NCBI GenBank assembly: GCA_964196195.1
Contig: CAXMSE010000018.1
Span: 1 to 64,000 of the forward strand
DNA length: 64,000 nucleotides
Direction: 5' to 3'
Origin: OFTM10 sp964196195
GTDB lineage: Bacteria; Actinomycetota; Acidimicrobiia; Acidimicrobiales; Aldehydirespiratoraceae
This document shows, one piece after another, positions 1 to 7,383 of this stretch. Position 1 is the stretch's first letter, and every line of letters starts with the position of its first letter. Both the position numbers and the translations under genes were made by a program. The notes beneath the pieces were generated by a model. It was not told the origin of the DNA and did no database searches. It saw only the letters and a list, made by a program, of their open reading frames with translations.

Positions 1-92
1 CCTGCTGACGTTTTGCGTACGTCTAGGAATTCCGTGTTAGGTCAAGGTTTGCTAGCCCTAGAAAACGCTGGCGTGCTAGGCTGATTCTTCAT

Positions 93-166
93 GCGCCCGT
101 AGCTCAGCTGGATAGAGCATCTGACTACGGATCAGAAGGCCGGGAGTTCGAATCTCTCCGGGCGCG
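93..166 (+). tRNA. tRNA-Arg (anticodon ACG)
   Basis: A complete 74-nt cloverleaf is visible. The 7-bp acceptor stem pairs GCGCCCG with CGGGCGC. The D arm is GCTC/GAGC, the anticodon stem TCTGA/TCAGA carries loop CTACGGA (anticodon ACG), and the T arm has the TTCGAAT loop. The discriminator base is G and CCA is not encoded. It reads arginine CGN codons, with A34 expected to be edited to inosine. No gene is seen in bases 1-92 upstream. Confidence 0.97.
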
Positions 167-171
167 CTGAG

Positions 172-199
172 CGAAACCCCTGCTACGGCGGGGGTTTCG
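172..199 (+). terminator. Rho-independent-type hairpin after tRNA-Arg
   Basis: The arms CGAAACCCC (172-180) and GGGGTTTCG (191-199) form a 9-bp stem six bases after the tRNA. A short T run (CAGTTTT) follows. It most likely ends the tRNA-Arg transcript. Confidence 0.75.
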
Positions 200-242
200 A
201 CAGTTTTGGTGCTCTGCCGAATGGGGCCCGACTCGGCCGACG

Positions 243-686
243 TCAGATCGTTGTCCCATAACCCAGCACCATGGCCTTACTCGCGGCCACGAACTTCGGC
301 TCGGTCATTTTCAGCCGCGCGAGGACCTCCACGGTGCTACGAGGGTTGGCCCGGATAGCGGCTGCGGCATCGACCAAGACCGAGTTGGCCATGGGCCGAC
401 CCGTCCGCGCGGCGATGTACTGGACACGGTCGAATGCTTTGGCGACAGACTTCGCGTCGTCATAACTGCCGATCGCGTCAATCTGGTTCTTGAGTAGCGG
501 GCCGAGTTCACTCGCCGGAATCCGGGTGGGATCGGCTAGGCCGGTGGTGTCGGCTGGTACGCCCGGGGCGTGGCGCATGCGCTCGAGTTCGTGTTGAGCG
601 ATGATCGCCTGACCTGATGTGTCGTAGCTCGAAACTGCACCGTCGGGGTTCACTTTGAAGACGGTCGACTCGCCCTGAGTACTCAT
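243..686 (-). CDS. Hypothetical protein, 147 aa
   Basis: I do not recognise a family. The product is a soluble-looking alpha-helical protein with no signal peptide or membrane segment; its second half (VDAAAAIRANP, VEVLARLKMTEP) looks like amphipathic helices. Codon use fits the genome, so the frame is probably real. The ATG at 686 lies inside another minus-strand frame (508-963) whose first 90 residues also look coding. A good GGAGG lies 17 nt upstream of this ATG, too far for normal use. Either the two frames are separate overlapping genes, or they are the halves of one gene broken by a frameshift near position 690. Confidence 0.55.
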   Translation of the reverse strand: MSTQGESTVFKVNPDGAVSSYDTSGQAIIAQHELERMRHAPGVPADTTGLADPTRIPASELGPLLKNQIDAIGSYDDAKSVAKAFDRVQYIAARTGRPMANSVLVDAAAAIRANPRSTVEVLARLKMTEPKFVAASKAMVLGYGTTI

Positions 687-963
687 CCGGGATTGTGTGA
701 TCGCCTCCAGGTGAGGCGTCGGGTATGAAGGTGATGCTCACCGGTTCGGGATGGTCAGAGCCCGTCCCGCTGATGAAGGTCACTTCGACCGGATCAGTGG
801 CCTGAGAGCCGTAGCCAGAGATGAACGTGACACCGACCGGATCGACACTTACCGGTTCGACGATGCCCAACGAGCCAGGCAGGATCGTCTCATTCGGCCC
901 CGGGTTCACAATCACCGGCGGAGGTGTGAGGGTGAACGGCGCTTCGCAGACGGCCGTGAACAT
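508..963 (-). CDS. Repeat-containing hypothetical ORF; only the first ~90 codons look coding
   Basis: From the ATG at 963, the first 90 residues have protein-like composition and contain three tandem 16-residue repeats of the type DPVxVTFISG (residues 41-88). After about position 690 the frame becomes Arg/His/Ser-rich, which is what a shadow of the 243-686 frame would look like. The simplest reading is that the N-terminal repeat region originally continued into the 243-686 frame and a one-base indel separates them. There is no signal peptide at the annotated start. The function is unknown. Confidence 0.4.
   Translation of the reverse strand: MFTAVCEAPFTLTPPPVIVNPGPNETILPGSLGIVEPVSVDPVGVTFISGYGSQATDPVEVTFISGTGSDHPEPVSITFIPDASPGGDHTIPDEYSGRVDRLQSEPRRCSFELRHIRSGDHRSTRTRAHAPRPGRTSRHHRPSRSHPDSGE
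700..843 (-). repeat. Three tandem 48-bp repeats encoding 16-residue beta-like units
   Basis: On the minus strand the units read DPVGVTFISGYGSQAT, DPVEVTFISGTGSDHP and EPVSITFIPDASPGGD. The first two agree at 11 of 16 positions, and a partial EPVSV unit precedes them. The alternation of V/T/F/I suggests a short beta strand and turn per unit. No known repeat family is assigned. Confidence 0.7.
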
Positions 964-1155
964 GCTCGCGGACCGGGCCGGTCGACGTGCTCAGGATCAA
1001 GCGTCACCACTGTGAGCTCCCCGGTCGAGCCTGGGGGATTCTCCCGATGTTTCGACCTCCGCTCGTGCCCCATGATGATCGCATGATGATCGCACCAAAC
1101 CACAGGCCCGTCCCCGGCTGTCGTTACGTGCCAACTCGACTGGAGGGGTCGACCG

Positions 1156-1806
1156 ATGACCTCTGATGGATCATTTCCCCTGGCTCCTCCGCCGCCGCCT
1201 CCCGATCGAGCGGTGACGGGGACCGCCCGTGCTCGCCGAATCAGCGCCCCAGAGATCGGCTTGGTCCTACTGATGGTGTTCGGTGGACTGGTTGTGCTCG
1301 GTGGGCTGGTCGTCTTCACCTTCGGCGAGACCCTGTTCGGGTCCAGCCGCGGCACGATCGACTCCTACAACCGCGAAGTCCTCGACACCTGCTCGGTCCC
1401 CTCGGGTTCGACACTGGTTCGCACCTTCGGACTCGGACTATCCGATGGCTCCGGGCAGCAGGCTCAGAGCATGTCCTACGTCTACGCATCGCCCCTGGAT
1501 GCCGATGAGCTTGCCGCGGTCTACGGCGTCCCCCGCCCCGGAATCCATGCCCCCGCTTCCCCCGAATGGGCCTGCAAATTCCAGAACCGACCCTCGACAT
1601 TGATCCTTTCCCTGTGGAGCCCCGGACACACTGCCCTGCTCGACAACACCACCGAGACCGCCGGGTTGCCGGCAGATCCAGGCGACGAGTTCTGGGCCGG
1701 TGACGGTGCGGACATAACCGATGTGGCCGAAGTGCCCGACGACACACGTTCATTCCTGCGGCTCCGTCTTGCCCAGCGCTACGTCGAAGGCGTATTCGGA
1801 TCCTGA
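1156..1806 (+). CDS. Single-pass membrane protein with proline-rich N-terminus, 216 aa
   Basis: The ATG follows a good GGAGGGG ribosome site. The first 30 residues are cytosolic and include a run of six prolines. One strongly hydrophobic segment follows at about residues 33-56. The remaining ~160 residues lie outside, with two cysteines (CSVPSGS and WACKF regions) that could form a disulfide. This layout resembles small actinobacterial surface-domain proteins of unknown function. It is convergent with the E1 beta gene, 35 bp away, and no clear terminator is seen between them. I infer an envelope protein; no enzyme motif is visible. Confidence 0.8.
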   Translation: MTSDGSFPLAPPPPPPDRAVTGTARARRISAPEIGLVLLMVFGGLVVLGGLVVFTFGETLFGSSRGTIDSYNREVLDTCSVPSGSTLVRTFGLGLSDGSGQQAQSMSYVYASPLDADELAAVYGVPRPGIHAPASPEWACKFQNRPSTLILSLWSPGHTALLDNTTETAGLPADPGDEFWAGDGADITDVAEVPDDTRSFLRLRLAQRYVEGVFGS

Positions 1807-1841
1807 CCAAGAGTCCCTTTCAATTGGTTAGGTGAGAGCCA

Positions 1842-2816
1842 CTAGCCGAGCGACTCTCGAACAGTCGTTGCAATCCGATCGACCGAAGGAATTGCCAGAT
1901 CCTCGAGGACATCAGATGCGGGCAGCGGGATGTGGGGGGTGGTGATTCGAACCACCGGGCCATCGAGATCCCAGAAGGCCTCGTCGGCCACGATCGAAGC
2001 GACCTCTGCTCCCCATCCACACGCACGAGGATTTTCCTCGACAGTAAAGAGACGGCTGGTGGCCGCCACCGATTCCAAAATGGTCGTCGCGTCGAGCGGA
2101 ATCAGGCTGCGCACGTCGATCACGGTCGCTTCGACCCCTTCCTCGGCAAGGAGCTCGGCGGCAGCCAGGGCCCGCGGAACCATCAAGGCGAGGGCAACCA
2201 TGGTGCAGTCCGATCCGTGTCGGAGCACCCGGGCCTGCCCGAGCTCGTCCACGATCTCGCCATCTGGGACTTCTTGTTTAGATGAGTAGAGCGCCTTGTG
2301 CTCGAAGAAAAGTACCGGATCCGGGTCTCGGACCGCGGCTGCCATCAGGCCGATCACATCCTGAGCAGATGAGGGAGCCACAACCTTGATGCCCGGTACG
2401 GCCATGGCCCAGTTCTCGACACTCTGGGAGTGTTGAGCACCAAACCGAACAGATCCGCCGTTGCCACATCGGATCACCAACGGGCAGTCCACCTGGCCAT
2501 CGGTCATGTAGCGCGCCTTGGCGATCTCGTTGACGATCATGTCCCAGCACACCGCGAAGAAGTCAGAGAACATGATCTCCGCGATCGGGCGAATGCCGGT
2601 CATCGCCGCCCCCATGGCCGCACCGAGAATCGCCTGTTCGGAGATCGGCGTGTCCACAACCCGGTCGCGACCGAACTCCTCGAGCAGGCCGGCCGTGGTC
2701 TTGAAGACGCCTCCGGCCCCGGCCACGTCCTCGCCAAGAAAGACGACTCTGGAATCGCGTCTCATTTCCTGAGCGATCCCCCGAGACACGGCTTCGCGAT
2801 ATGTCAGTTGCGCCAT
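1842..2816 (-). CDS. 2-oxoacid/acetoin dehydrogenase E1 component, beta subunit
   Basis: This 324-aa protein begins MAQLTYREAV, the usual start of AcoB/PdhB-type subunits. It shows the family landmarks FLGEDV near the N-terminus and PISE (TPISEQAILG), then the C-terminal transketolase domain. With the alpha subunit it would form the thiamine-diphosphate E1 heterotetramer that decarboxylates a 2-oxoacid or cleaves acetoin. The open frame extends upstream, but the ATG at 2816 has GGAGG just before it and gives the family length. It overlaps the alpha stop by 13 bp, so the two are translationally coupled. No E2 or E3 gene lies nearby, so a shared E2/E3 or an artificial-acceptor type enzyme is possible. 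The substrate cannot be told from sequence. Confidence 0.9.
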   Translation of the reverse strand: MAQLTYREAVSRGIAQEMRRDSRVVFLGEDVAGAGGVFKTTAGLLEEFGRDRVVDTPISEQAILGAAMGAAMTGIRPIAEIMFSDFFAVCWDMIVNEIAKARYMTDGQVDCPLVIRCGNGGSVRFGAQHSQSVENWAMAVPGIKVVAPSSAQDVIGLMAAAVRDPDPVLFFEHKALYSSKQEVPDGEIVDELGQARVLRHGSDCTMVALALMVPRALAAAELLAEEGVEATVIDVRSLIPLDATTILESVAATSRLFTVEENPRACGWGAEVASIVADEAFWDLDGPVVRITTPHIPLPASDVLEDLAIPSVDRIATTVRESLG

Positions 2817-3877
2817 TTCGAGCCTCCGTTCGCCCAGACGTTGGTCAAGAGAGCATCGGCGTCCGGCAATGGAGCGCTCTTCGCCGCCTCGGTGGCCGCG
2901 TCGATTGCTTCGGCGACGCTTGTCTCTATCGCGGTGAGTTTCTCCTCGCTCACCCCGAGCCGGAGCAGGCGTTGGTGATACATCGGAATCGGGTCGTGGG
3001 CGAGCCACGCCTCTATCTCCGCGTCGGGCCGGTAAGTACCCGGATCGGCACGGCTGTGCCCGCCGTGGCGATAGGTCTTCGTCTCGATGATCGAGGGACC
3101 GCCCCCGCCGCGAGCCCGGTCGATCGCCGACAGTGCTGCGAGGTATACCGCGTCGGCATCATTGCCGTCGACAACTGTGCCCTCGAGACCATAAGCGGAG
3201 GCTCGATCGGCGGCAGGATTCACGACAGGGGAGACCTCGGAAATGGAGGTGTACTCCATGTAGAGGTTGTTCTCACACACGAAGATTGTCGGGAGGTTGT
3301 ATACCGCCGCGTAGTTGATGGCTTCATGGAACGCACCGATGTTGGTGGCTCCGTCACCGAAGAAGGCGACGGCAACCTGTTCGGTGCCTCGGAGCTTCGC
3401 CGACCAGGCCGCCCCGTTGGCAATACACAGATGGGCTCCGATGATGGCGTAGCTGCCCATCATTCCGTGCTCCACGCTCGTGAGATGCATGGAGCCGCCC
3501 TTACCGCCGAGCAGGCCGGTGGATCGACCCAGCATCTCCGCGATGATGGGCTCGGGCGGGACTCCACGAGCAATGGTGTGCCCGTGGCCGCGGTAGGTGG
3601 CGAAGCTGTAATCGTCGGATCGCAGGGCGACGCCAAATGCCGCTCCGGCGGCCTCCATTCCGATTGCGAGGTGGCTCGTTCCCTTCACCAGGTTCTGCAG
3701 GAAGAGGTCGTAGAGACGCTTCTCGAGTTGTCGGATCTCCTGTTGCTTGCGGTACAACTCCAACCGAGTCGTAGTTTCGATCGCGGCCTGATCGAGGGTC
3801 TGGTCGAACTCGGTGGGGAATACCGGTTTGTGCTGGCCATAGCCGAACGGCGCAGCCTCGGGGGCGGGCTCGTTCAT
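2804..3877 (-). CDS. 2-oxoacid/acetoin dehydrogenase E1 component, alpha subunit
   Basis: A 357-aa thiamine-diphosphate-binding subunit of the PdhA/AcoA family. Visible motifs are TYRGHGH, GGKGGSMHL and the ThDP/Mg motif beginning GDGATNIGAFHE and ending in ENN about 29 residues later. The phosphorylation-loop region YRHGGHS is also present. The ATG at 3877 has GGAGG six bases upstream. It lies 10 bp after the M24 hydrolase gene and overlaps the beta gene, so the three form one transcript read away from the shared operator region at 5281. The context (M24 hydrolase, zinc dehydrogenase, hydroxyisobutyrate-type dehydrogenase, LacI repressor) points to inducible catabolism rather than central pyruvate dehydrogenase. 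Confidence 0.92.
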   Translation of the reverse strand: MNEPAPEAAPFGYGQHKPVFPTEFDQTLDQAAIETTTRLELYRKQQEIRQLEKRLYDLFLQNLVKGTSHLAIGMEAAGAAFGVALRSDDYSFATYRGHGHTIARGVPPEPIIAEMLGRSTGLLGGKGGSMHLTSVEHGMMGSYAIIGAHLCIANGAAWSAKLRGTEQVAVAFFGDGATNIGAFHEAINYAAVYNLPTIFVCENNLYMEYTSISEVSPVVNPAADRASAYGLEGTVVDGNDADAVYLAALSAIDRARGGGGPSIIETKTYRHGGHSRADPGTYRPDAEIEAWLAHDPIPMYHQRLLRLGVSEEKLTAIETSVAEAIDAATEAAKSAPLPDADALLTNVWANGGSKWRN

Positions 3878-3887
3878 GCTGCCTCCA

Positions 3888-5243
3888 TCACTTCTTCGAC
3901 CCTTCGGGTGTGTTCAGGTGGGACTGAGCTTCGCGCAAGGTCGGGAGCGGGCCGTCGAATGTCCAGTAGCGAGTGCCACAGATCAAGAGGTCCTCGGCCG
4001 GGAAACGGGTGATGACCTCACAGCCTTCCGCGGTGACCACCACTTCCTCCTCGATGCGGGCCGCAGACCAGCCATCTGAGGATGGCCAGTAGGTCTCGAG
4101 GGCGAACACCATCCCTTCTTCGAGCACTTCAGGGTGGTCAAAGGAGATGAGACGGCTGAAGATCGGCCGTTCCCAGATGGACAAACCGACGCCGTGGCCG
4201 TACTGAAGCGCAAAGGCCGCCATCTCGTCGTCGAAACCGAACTCGGTGGCAGCCGGCCACACCGCGCAGATGTCGGCGGTCGTTGCTCCTGGCTTCACCA
4301 AGGCGATGGCCCTGTCGATGTACTCGCGGCAAATCTTGTAGGCGTCGCGCTGGGCCGGCGAGGCGCTTCCGACCTGGAACGTGCGGTAGTAGCAGGTTCG
4401 GTAACCGTTGTAACTGTGCAGGATGTCGAAGAAGGCCGGGTCGCCGGGGCGGATGATCCGGTCGCTGAAGACATGGGGGTGGGGGGCACAACGCTCGCCA
4501 GATATGGCGTTCACGCCCTCGACGTGTTCGGATCCGAGGTCGAAGAGCACCTTGTTGACCAGGCCGACGCACTCGTTCTCGCGCACGCCGGGTCGTAGAA
4601 AGCGGTAGAGCTCCTCGTAGGCCGCGTCGACCATCGAGCACGCGTGGGTCAGCAGGGAGATCTCGTCGATGGTCTTGATCCGTCGAGCCTCCAAGAACAC
4701 CTGCTGGCCATCGACCATCTCCAGCCCGCGGCGGGCCAGCGCCGCTAGTACCGGCATCTCGGCTATATCGATCCCCACCGGCTCGTTCTCCAGGCCGTAT
4801 TCGGCAAGGACGTCGTAGACCTTCGTAGCGACATCATCGGCCATGCCGGCATCGGGAGGAATGGCTCCTCGAAGGGTGGACAACCCGGGCCGCGATCCGT
4901 GCGTCTGGTGACAGGACTCACCGGGTGTGCCCGCGTGGGCGTGCCCATGATCGAGCCAGGGGTTGTACAACTGATGGTGCTTGGCCGCCGAACCGAAATC
5001 CCAGATGATGGGTTCGCCGCCACGGGGCAACAAGGCGAACCGAATCAGCTTGTCGATCGCCCACGTGCCGATGTGGGTAGAAGTCATGTAGCGAATGTTC
5101 GAGAAATCGAAGCACAAGACGGCGCCGAGCTCAGACTCCTCGAGCGTCGCCTTCAGGCGTTGGAGTCGCTCCGTGCGGAGCCGATCCATGTCTGTTCGCT
5201 GCTCCCAGTCGACCGTGTTCGGACCGAAAGTCGGAATCGCCAT
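3888..5243 (-). CDS. M24-family (creatinase/aminopeptidase P fold) hydrolase with altered metal site
   Basis: A 451-aa protein with the two-domain pita-bread layout: an N-terminal creatinase-like domain (to about residue 185) and a C-terminal M24 domain. The usual five metal ligands align as Asp273 (FFDIL), Cys284 in place of the second Asp (GYRTCYYRT), His350 (YGHGVGL), Glu383 (ALETYW) and Glu398 (RIEEEV). The Asp-to-Cys change means a normal dinuclear Xaa-Pro peptidase site is unlikely. M24 relatives with non-peptidase chemistry include creatinase, ectoine hydrolase and the DMSP lyase DddP, so a small-molecule C-N or C-S lyase/hydrolase role is possible. It is the first gene of the arm containing the E1 subunits. 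The ATG at 5243 has AGGAG upstream. Confidence 0.85.
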   Translation of the reverse strand: MAIPTFGPNTVDWEQRTDMDRLRTERLQRLKATLEESELGAVLCFDFSNIRYMTSTHIGTWAIDKLIRFALLPRGGEPIIWDFGSAAKHHQLYNPWLDHGHAHAGTPGESCHQTHGSRPGLSTLRGAIPPDAGMADDVATKVYDVLAEYGLENEPVGIDIAEMPVLAALARRGLEMVDGQQVFLEARRIKTIDEISLLTHACSMVDAAYEELYRFLRPGVRENECVGLVNKVLFDLGSEHVEGVNAISGERCAPHPHVFSDRIIRPGDPAFFDILHSYNGYRTCYYRTFQVGSASPAQRDAYKICREYIDRAIALVKPGATTADICAVWPAATEFGFDDEMAAFALQYGHGVGLSIWERPIFSRLISFDHPEVLEEGMVFALETYWPSSDGWSAARIEEEVVVTAEGCEVITRFPAEDLLICGTRYWTFDGPLPTLREAQSHLNTPEGSKK

Positions 5244-5257
5244 TGGTCACTCCTCTC

Positions 5258-5286
5258 TTGCCTTGATCCGGTTCGGACAATACAAT
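5258..5286 (+). promoter_or_regulatory. Promoter of the zinc dehydrogenase operon
   Basis: TTGCCT (5258-5263) and TACAAT (5281-5286) are separated by 17 bp. The -10 overlaps the left half of the operator palindrome, so a bound repressor would block RNA polymerase. The predicted start of transcription lies about 20-25 bp before the ATG at 5317. Confidence 0.55.
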
Positions 5287-5305
5287 CGATTGCACGATCT
5301 GCCAA
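5277..5305 (-). promoter_or_regulatory. Promoter of the M24-E1 alpha-E1 beta operon
   Basis: On the minus strand, TTGGCA (5300-5305) and TATTGT (5277-5282) are separated by exactly 17 bp, a good sigma70-type pair. The palindromic operator 5281-5294 lies inside the spacer and touches the -10. Prediction from sequence only. Confidence 0.55.
5281..5294. promoter_or_regulatory. Probable LacI-family operator in the divergent promoter
   Basis: TACAATCGATTGCA is a 14-bp near-perfect palindrome centred on CG, the normal form of LacI-family operators. A second copy with two differences lies upstream of the LacI-family gene (7310-7323). One bound dimer here would cover both divergent promoters. Confidence 0.7.
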
Positions 5306-5316
5306 GGGGACCGGAG

Positions 5317-6405
5317 ATGAAGGCAGCGGTGTACCACGGCCGACTCGACATTCGCCTGGAGGACATCGCGAAACCGACTCCGGCCGACGACGAGCTCCTG
5401 CTACAGATCACCGGCGTCGGTATCTGTGGCACTGACAGCACGGAGTACGCCACCGGCCCCACGATGTTCCCCATCCAGCACCGCCACGAAGTAACCGGAC
5501 ACTACGGACCCATGGTCCCAGGGCACGAGTTCGCAGGGATCGTTGCCTCGAAAGGGGCATCGGTCAGGGGATTTAGCGAGGGCGACCTCGTCACGTCCGG
5601 GGCCGGAATCTCTTGTGGGCGCTGCCTACGCTGCCTGGCCGGACGCACCAACCTGTGCGACCGCTACTCGACTGTGGGACTACAACGTCACGGCGCACTG
5701 GCGGAGTTCACCACCGTTCCTGCGCCATGCTGCGCCAACGTCGAGCGACGCTCTCTCACATCAGACGTCGCGGCGATGGCTCAGCCGATGGCAATCGCCG
5801 TCCACGCCATGCGACGGGGCCGCTTCGAACGCGACGACCACGTGGTCGTTCTCGGGACGGGAGGAATCGGAGCCTTCCTCATCCACGCGGCCACGAAACA
5901 AGGGGCTCGAGTCACCGCGGTCGACCTCGACGAAAACCGCCTCAGGGTCGCAGCATCGCTCGGAGCACACCTCACCATTCATGCGAGTCGCGACACTCCC
6001 CTGCTCGACCAACTGGCCGGCGCGGGTCTGGCGCCCACGGTGGTGTACGAGTGCACCGGAGCCGCTCCGGCCGTCGAAGCGGGTGTCGCCGTGGTCGCCC
6101 GTGGTGGCCGTGTCGTGGTTGTGGGGCTGCACAAAGCCCGGGTACCTATCGACCTTCTCTCGGTTTCACTCGAAGAGAAGGAACTGGTCGGCACGATGGC
6201 GCACGTGTTCGGGGCCGATTTCGGCCACGCTGTCGACCTCCTCGAGGACGGAGTACACCTCTGGAGCGAGGTGGCGCCGCACGTTCTCCCCCTCGAAGAC
6301 CTCGTCGCTGATGCCCTGGAACCAATGGCCAAAGGAGAACCAACTCCGATCAAGATCCTGCTCGACCCTCGAATCGAAACACTCCGAACCACACGAACGA
6401 AATGA
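5317..6405 (+). CDS. Zinc-dependent medium-chain alcohol/polyol dehydrogenase
   Basis: A 362-aa member of the medium-chain dehydrogenase superfamily. The catalytic zinc site shows Cys37 (GICGTD) and His70-Glu71 (GHEFAG). The structural zinc lobe has Cys100, Cys103, Cys106 and Cys114. The nucleotide-binding motif is GTGGIG near residue 180, with Asp203 (AVDLDENR) suggesting NAD preference. The nearest types are threonine, sorbitol and 2,3-butanediol dehydrogenases, and the exact alcohol is unknown. The ATG at 5317 has GGGGACCGGAG upstream; the frame stays open further upstream, but that part overlaps the divergent promoter. The stop overlaps the next gene's ATG. Expression is probably repressed through 5281-5294. 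Confidence 0.9.
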   Translation: MKAAVYHGRLDIRLEDIAKPTPADDELLLQITGVGICGTDSTEYATGPTMFPIQHRHEVTGHYGPMVPGHEFAGIVASKGASVRGFSEGDLVTSGAGISCGRCLRCLAGRTNLCDRYSTVGLQRHGALAEFTTVPAPCCANVERRSLTSDVAAMAQPMAIAVHAMRRGRFERDDHVVVLGTGGIGAFLIHAATKQGARVTAVDLDENRLRVAASLGAHLTIHASRDTPLLDQLAGAGLAPTVVYECTGAAPAVEAGVAVVARGGRVVVVGLHKARVPIDLLSVSLEEKELVGTMAHVFGADFGHAVDLLEDGVHLWSEVAPHVLPLEDLVADALEPMAKGEPTPIKILLDPRIETLRTTRTK

Positions 6406-7289
6406 GAACAGCAATGACTCAACTCCGCGTCGGGTTCGCCGGACTCGGTCGGATGGGTGCACCGATGGCTCGCCAGATCCTGGGAGCCGGCTTCGACCTC
6501 ACCGTCTACAACCGCACACCGCCAACAGCCCAAGCTTTCGCCGAGGCCAACACGGTAGGCGTCGCCCGTACGCCCCGAGAACTCGCCGAGAGGGCATCGG
6601 TCATCATCGCCATGCTTGCCGACGGGCCCGCCCTGCTCGATCTCATCGAAGGTCCCGACGGCCTCGCGGCCGGGCTCACTGCCGGTGATGTGGTGGTCGA
6701 CATGGGCACCAGCGGGACACAACACACCAACGAAGCCCGCCAGCGGCTGAGCGAAATCGGCGCGGCCCTCGTAGAGGCGCCGGTCTCGGGAAGTGTCGCC
6801 GCCGTTGAGGCCAAATCCCTTCTCGTCATGGTCGGCGGCGACCCCTCGCCCATCGCCGCGGTGCTTCCGGTGCTAGATGCCATGGCAGCCAATGTCATCG
6901 AGACGGGGGGTCCCGGCACCGGAGCGGCCATGAAGCTCTCTGTCAACGCGGTGCTGTACGGCATCAACCAGGCCGTGGCGGAATCGCTGGTGCTCGCCGA
7001 GAAGGCCGGGATCGACCGTTCCCTGGCGTACGAGGTGTTCGCAGCGTCAGCCATAGCCGCCCCCGTGGTGCACTACCGTCGCGCCGTCTTCGAGAACCCC
7101 GGAACGACGCCGGTCACGTTCTCAGTCGACCTGGCAACCAAGGACCTCGCTCTCATCCTGAGACTCGCCGCCGAACTGGGCACGCCCGTACCCCAGGCTG
7201 AAACCAACCATCGGATCATGAGCGAAGTGGCCGCCAGCGGGCTGGGCGACTCCGATATGGGCGATGTCGCGGTCCACCTCAGGGGGTGA
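6402..7289 (+). CDS. 3-hydroxyisobutyrate dehydrogenase-family NAD(P) oxidoreductase
   Basis: A 295-aa beta-hydroxyacid dehydrogenase. The N-terminal Rossmann motif is GFAGLGRMG, followed by the substrate-binding EAPVSGSVAA segment. The catalytic lysine sits in AAMKLSVNAVLYG. Family members oxidise 3-hydroxyisobutyrate, tartronate semialdehyde or related hydroxyacids, and this sequence alone does not separate them. ATG 6402 overlaps the stop of the preceding dehydrogenase (ATGA). ATG 6414 gives a more typical N-terminus and has a weak GAG upstream, so it may be the true start. It is the second gene of the arm that ends with the LacI-family regulator. Confidence 0.9.
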   Translation: MRTAMTQLRVGFAGLGRMGAPMARQILGAGFDLTVYNRTPPTAQAFAEANTVGVARTPRELAERASVIIAMLADGPALLDLIEGPDGLAAGLTAGDVVVDMGTSGTQHTNEARQRLSEIGAALVEAPVSGSVAAVEAKSLLVMVGGDPSPIAAVLPVLDAMAANVIETGGPGTGAAMKLSVNAVLYGINQAVAESLVLAEKAGIDRSLAYEVFAASAIAAPVVHYRRAVFENPGTTPVTFSVDLATKDLALILRLAAELGTPVPQAETNHRIMSEVAASGLGDSDMGDVAVHLRG

Positions 7290-7309
7290 TTGACCGGCGA
7301 GCGGTGAGC

Positions 7310-7323
7310 TGCAGTCGATTGCA
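7310..7323. promoter_or_regulatory. Second copy of the LacI-family operator, upstream of the regulator
   Basis: TGCAGTCGATTGCA matches the 5281-5294 site at 12 of 14 positions and is itself palindromic except for one pair. It lies about 60-75 bp before the regulator's coding start and just upstream of a weak -10-like TACACT (7334-7339). This suggests negative autoregulation. Confidence 0.6.
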
Positions 7324-7383
7324 CCGTCATGGTTACACTCCCGTGCGAGCTGAACAGGACGGCACCAGTAGCCGAGGAAGGCG

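Noticed and set aside
2280..2550. Small overlapping frames inside the E1 and M24 genes
   Set aside because: They are out-of-frame shadows of well-supported genes and lack ribosome sites.
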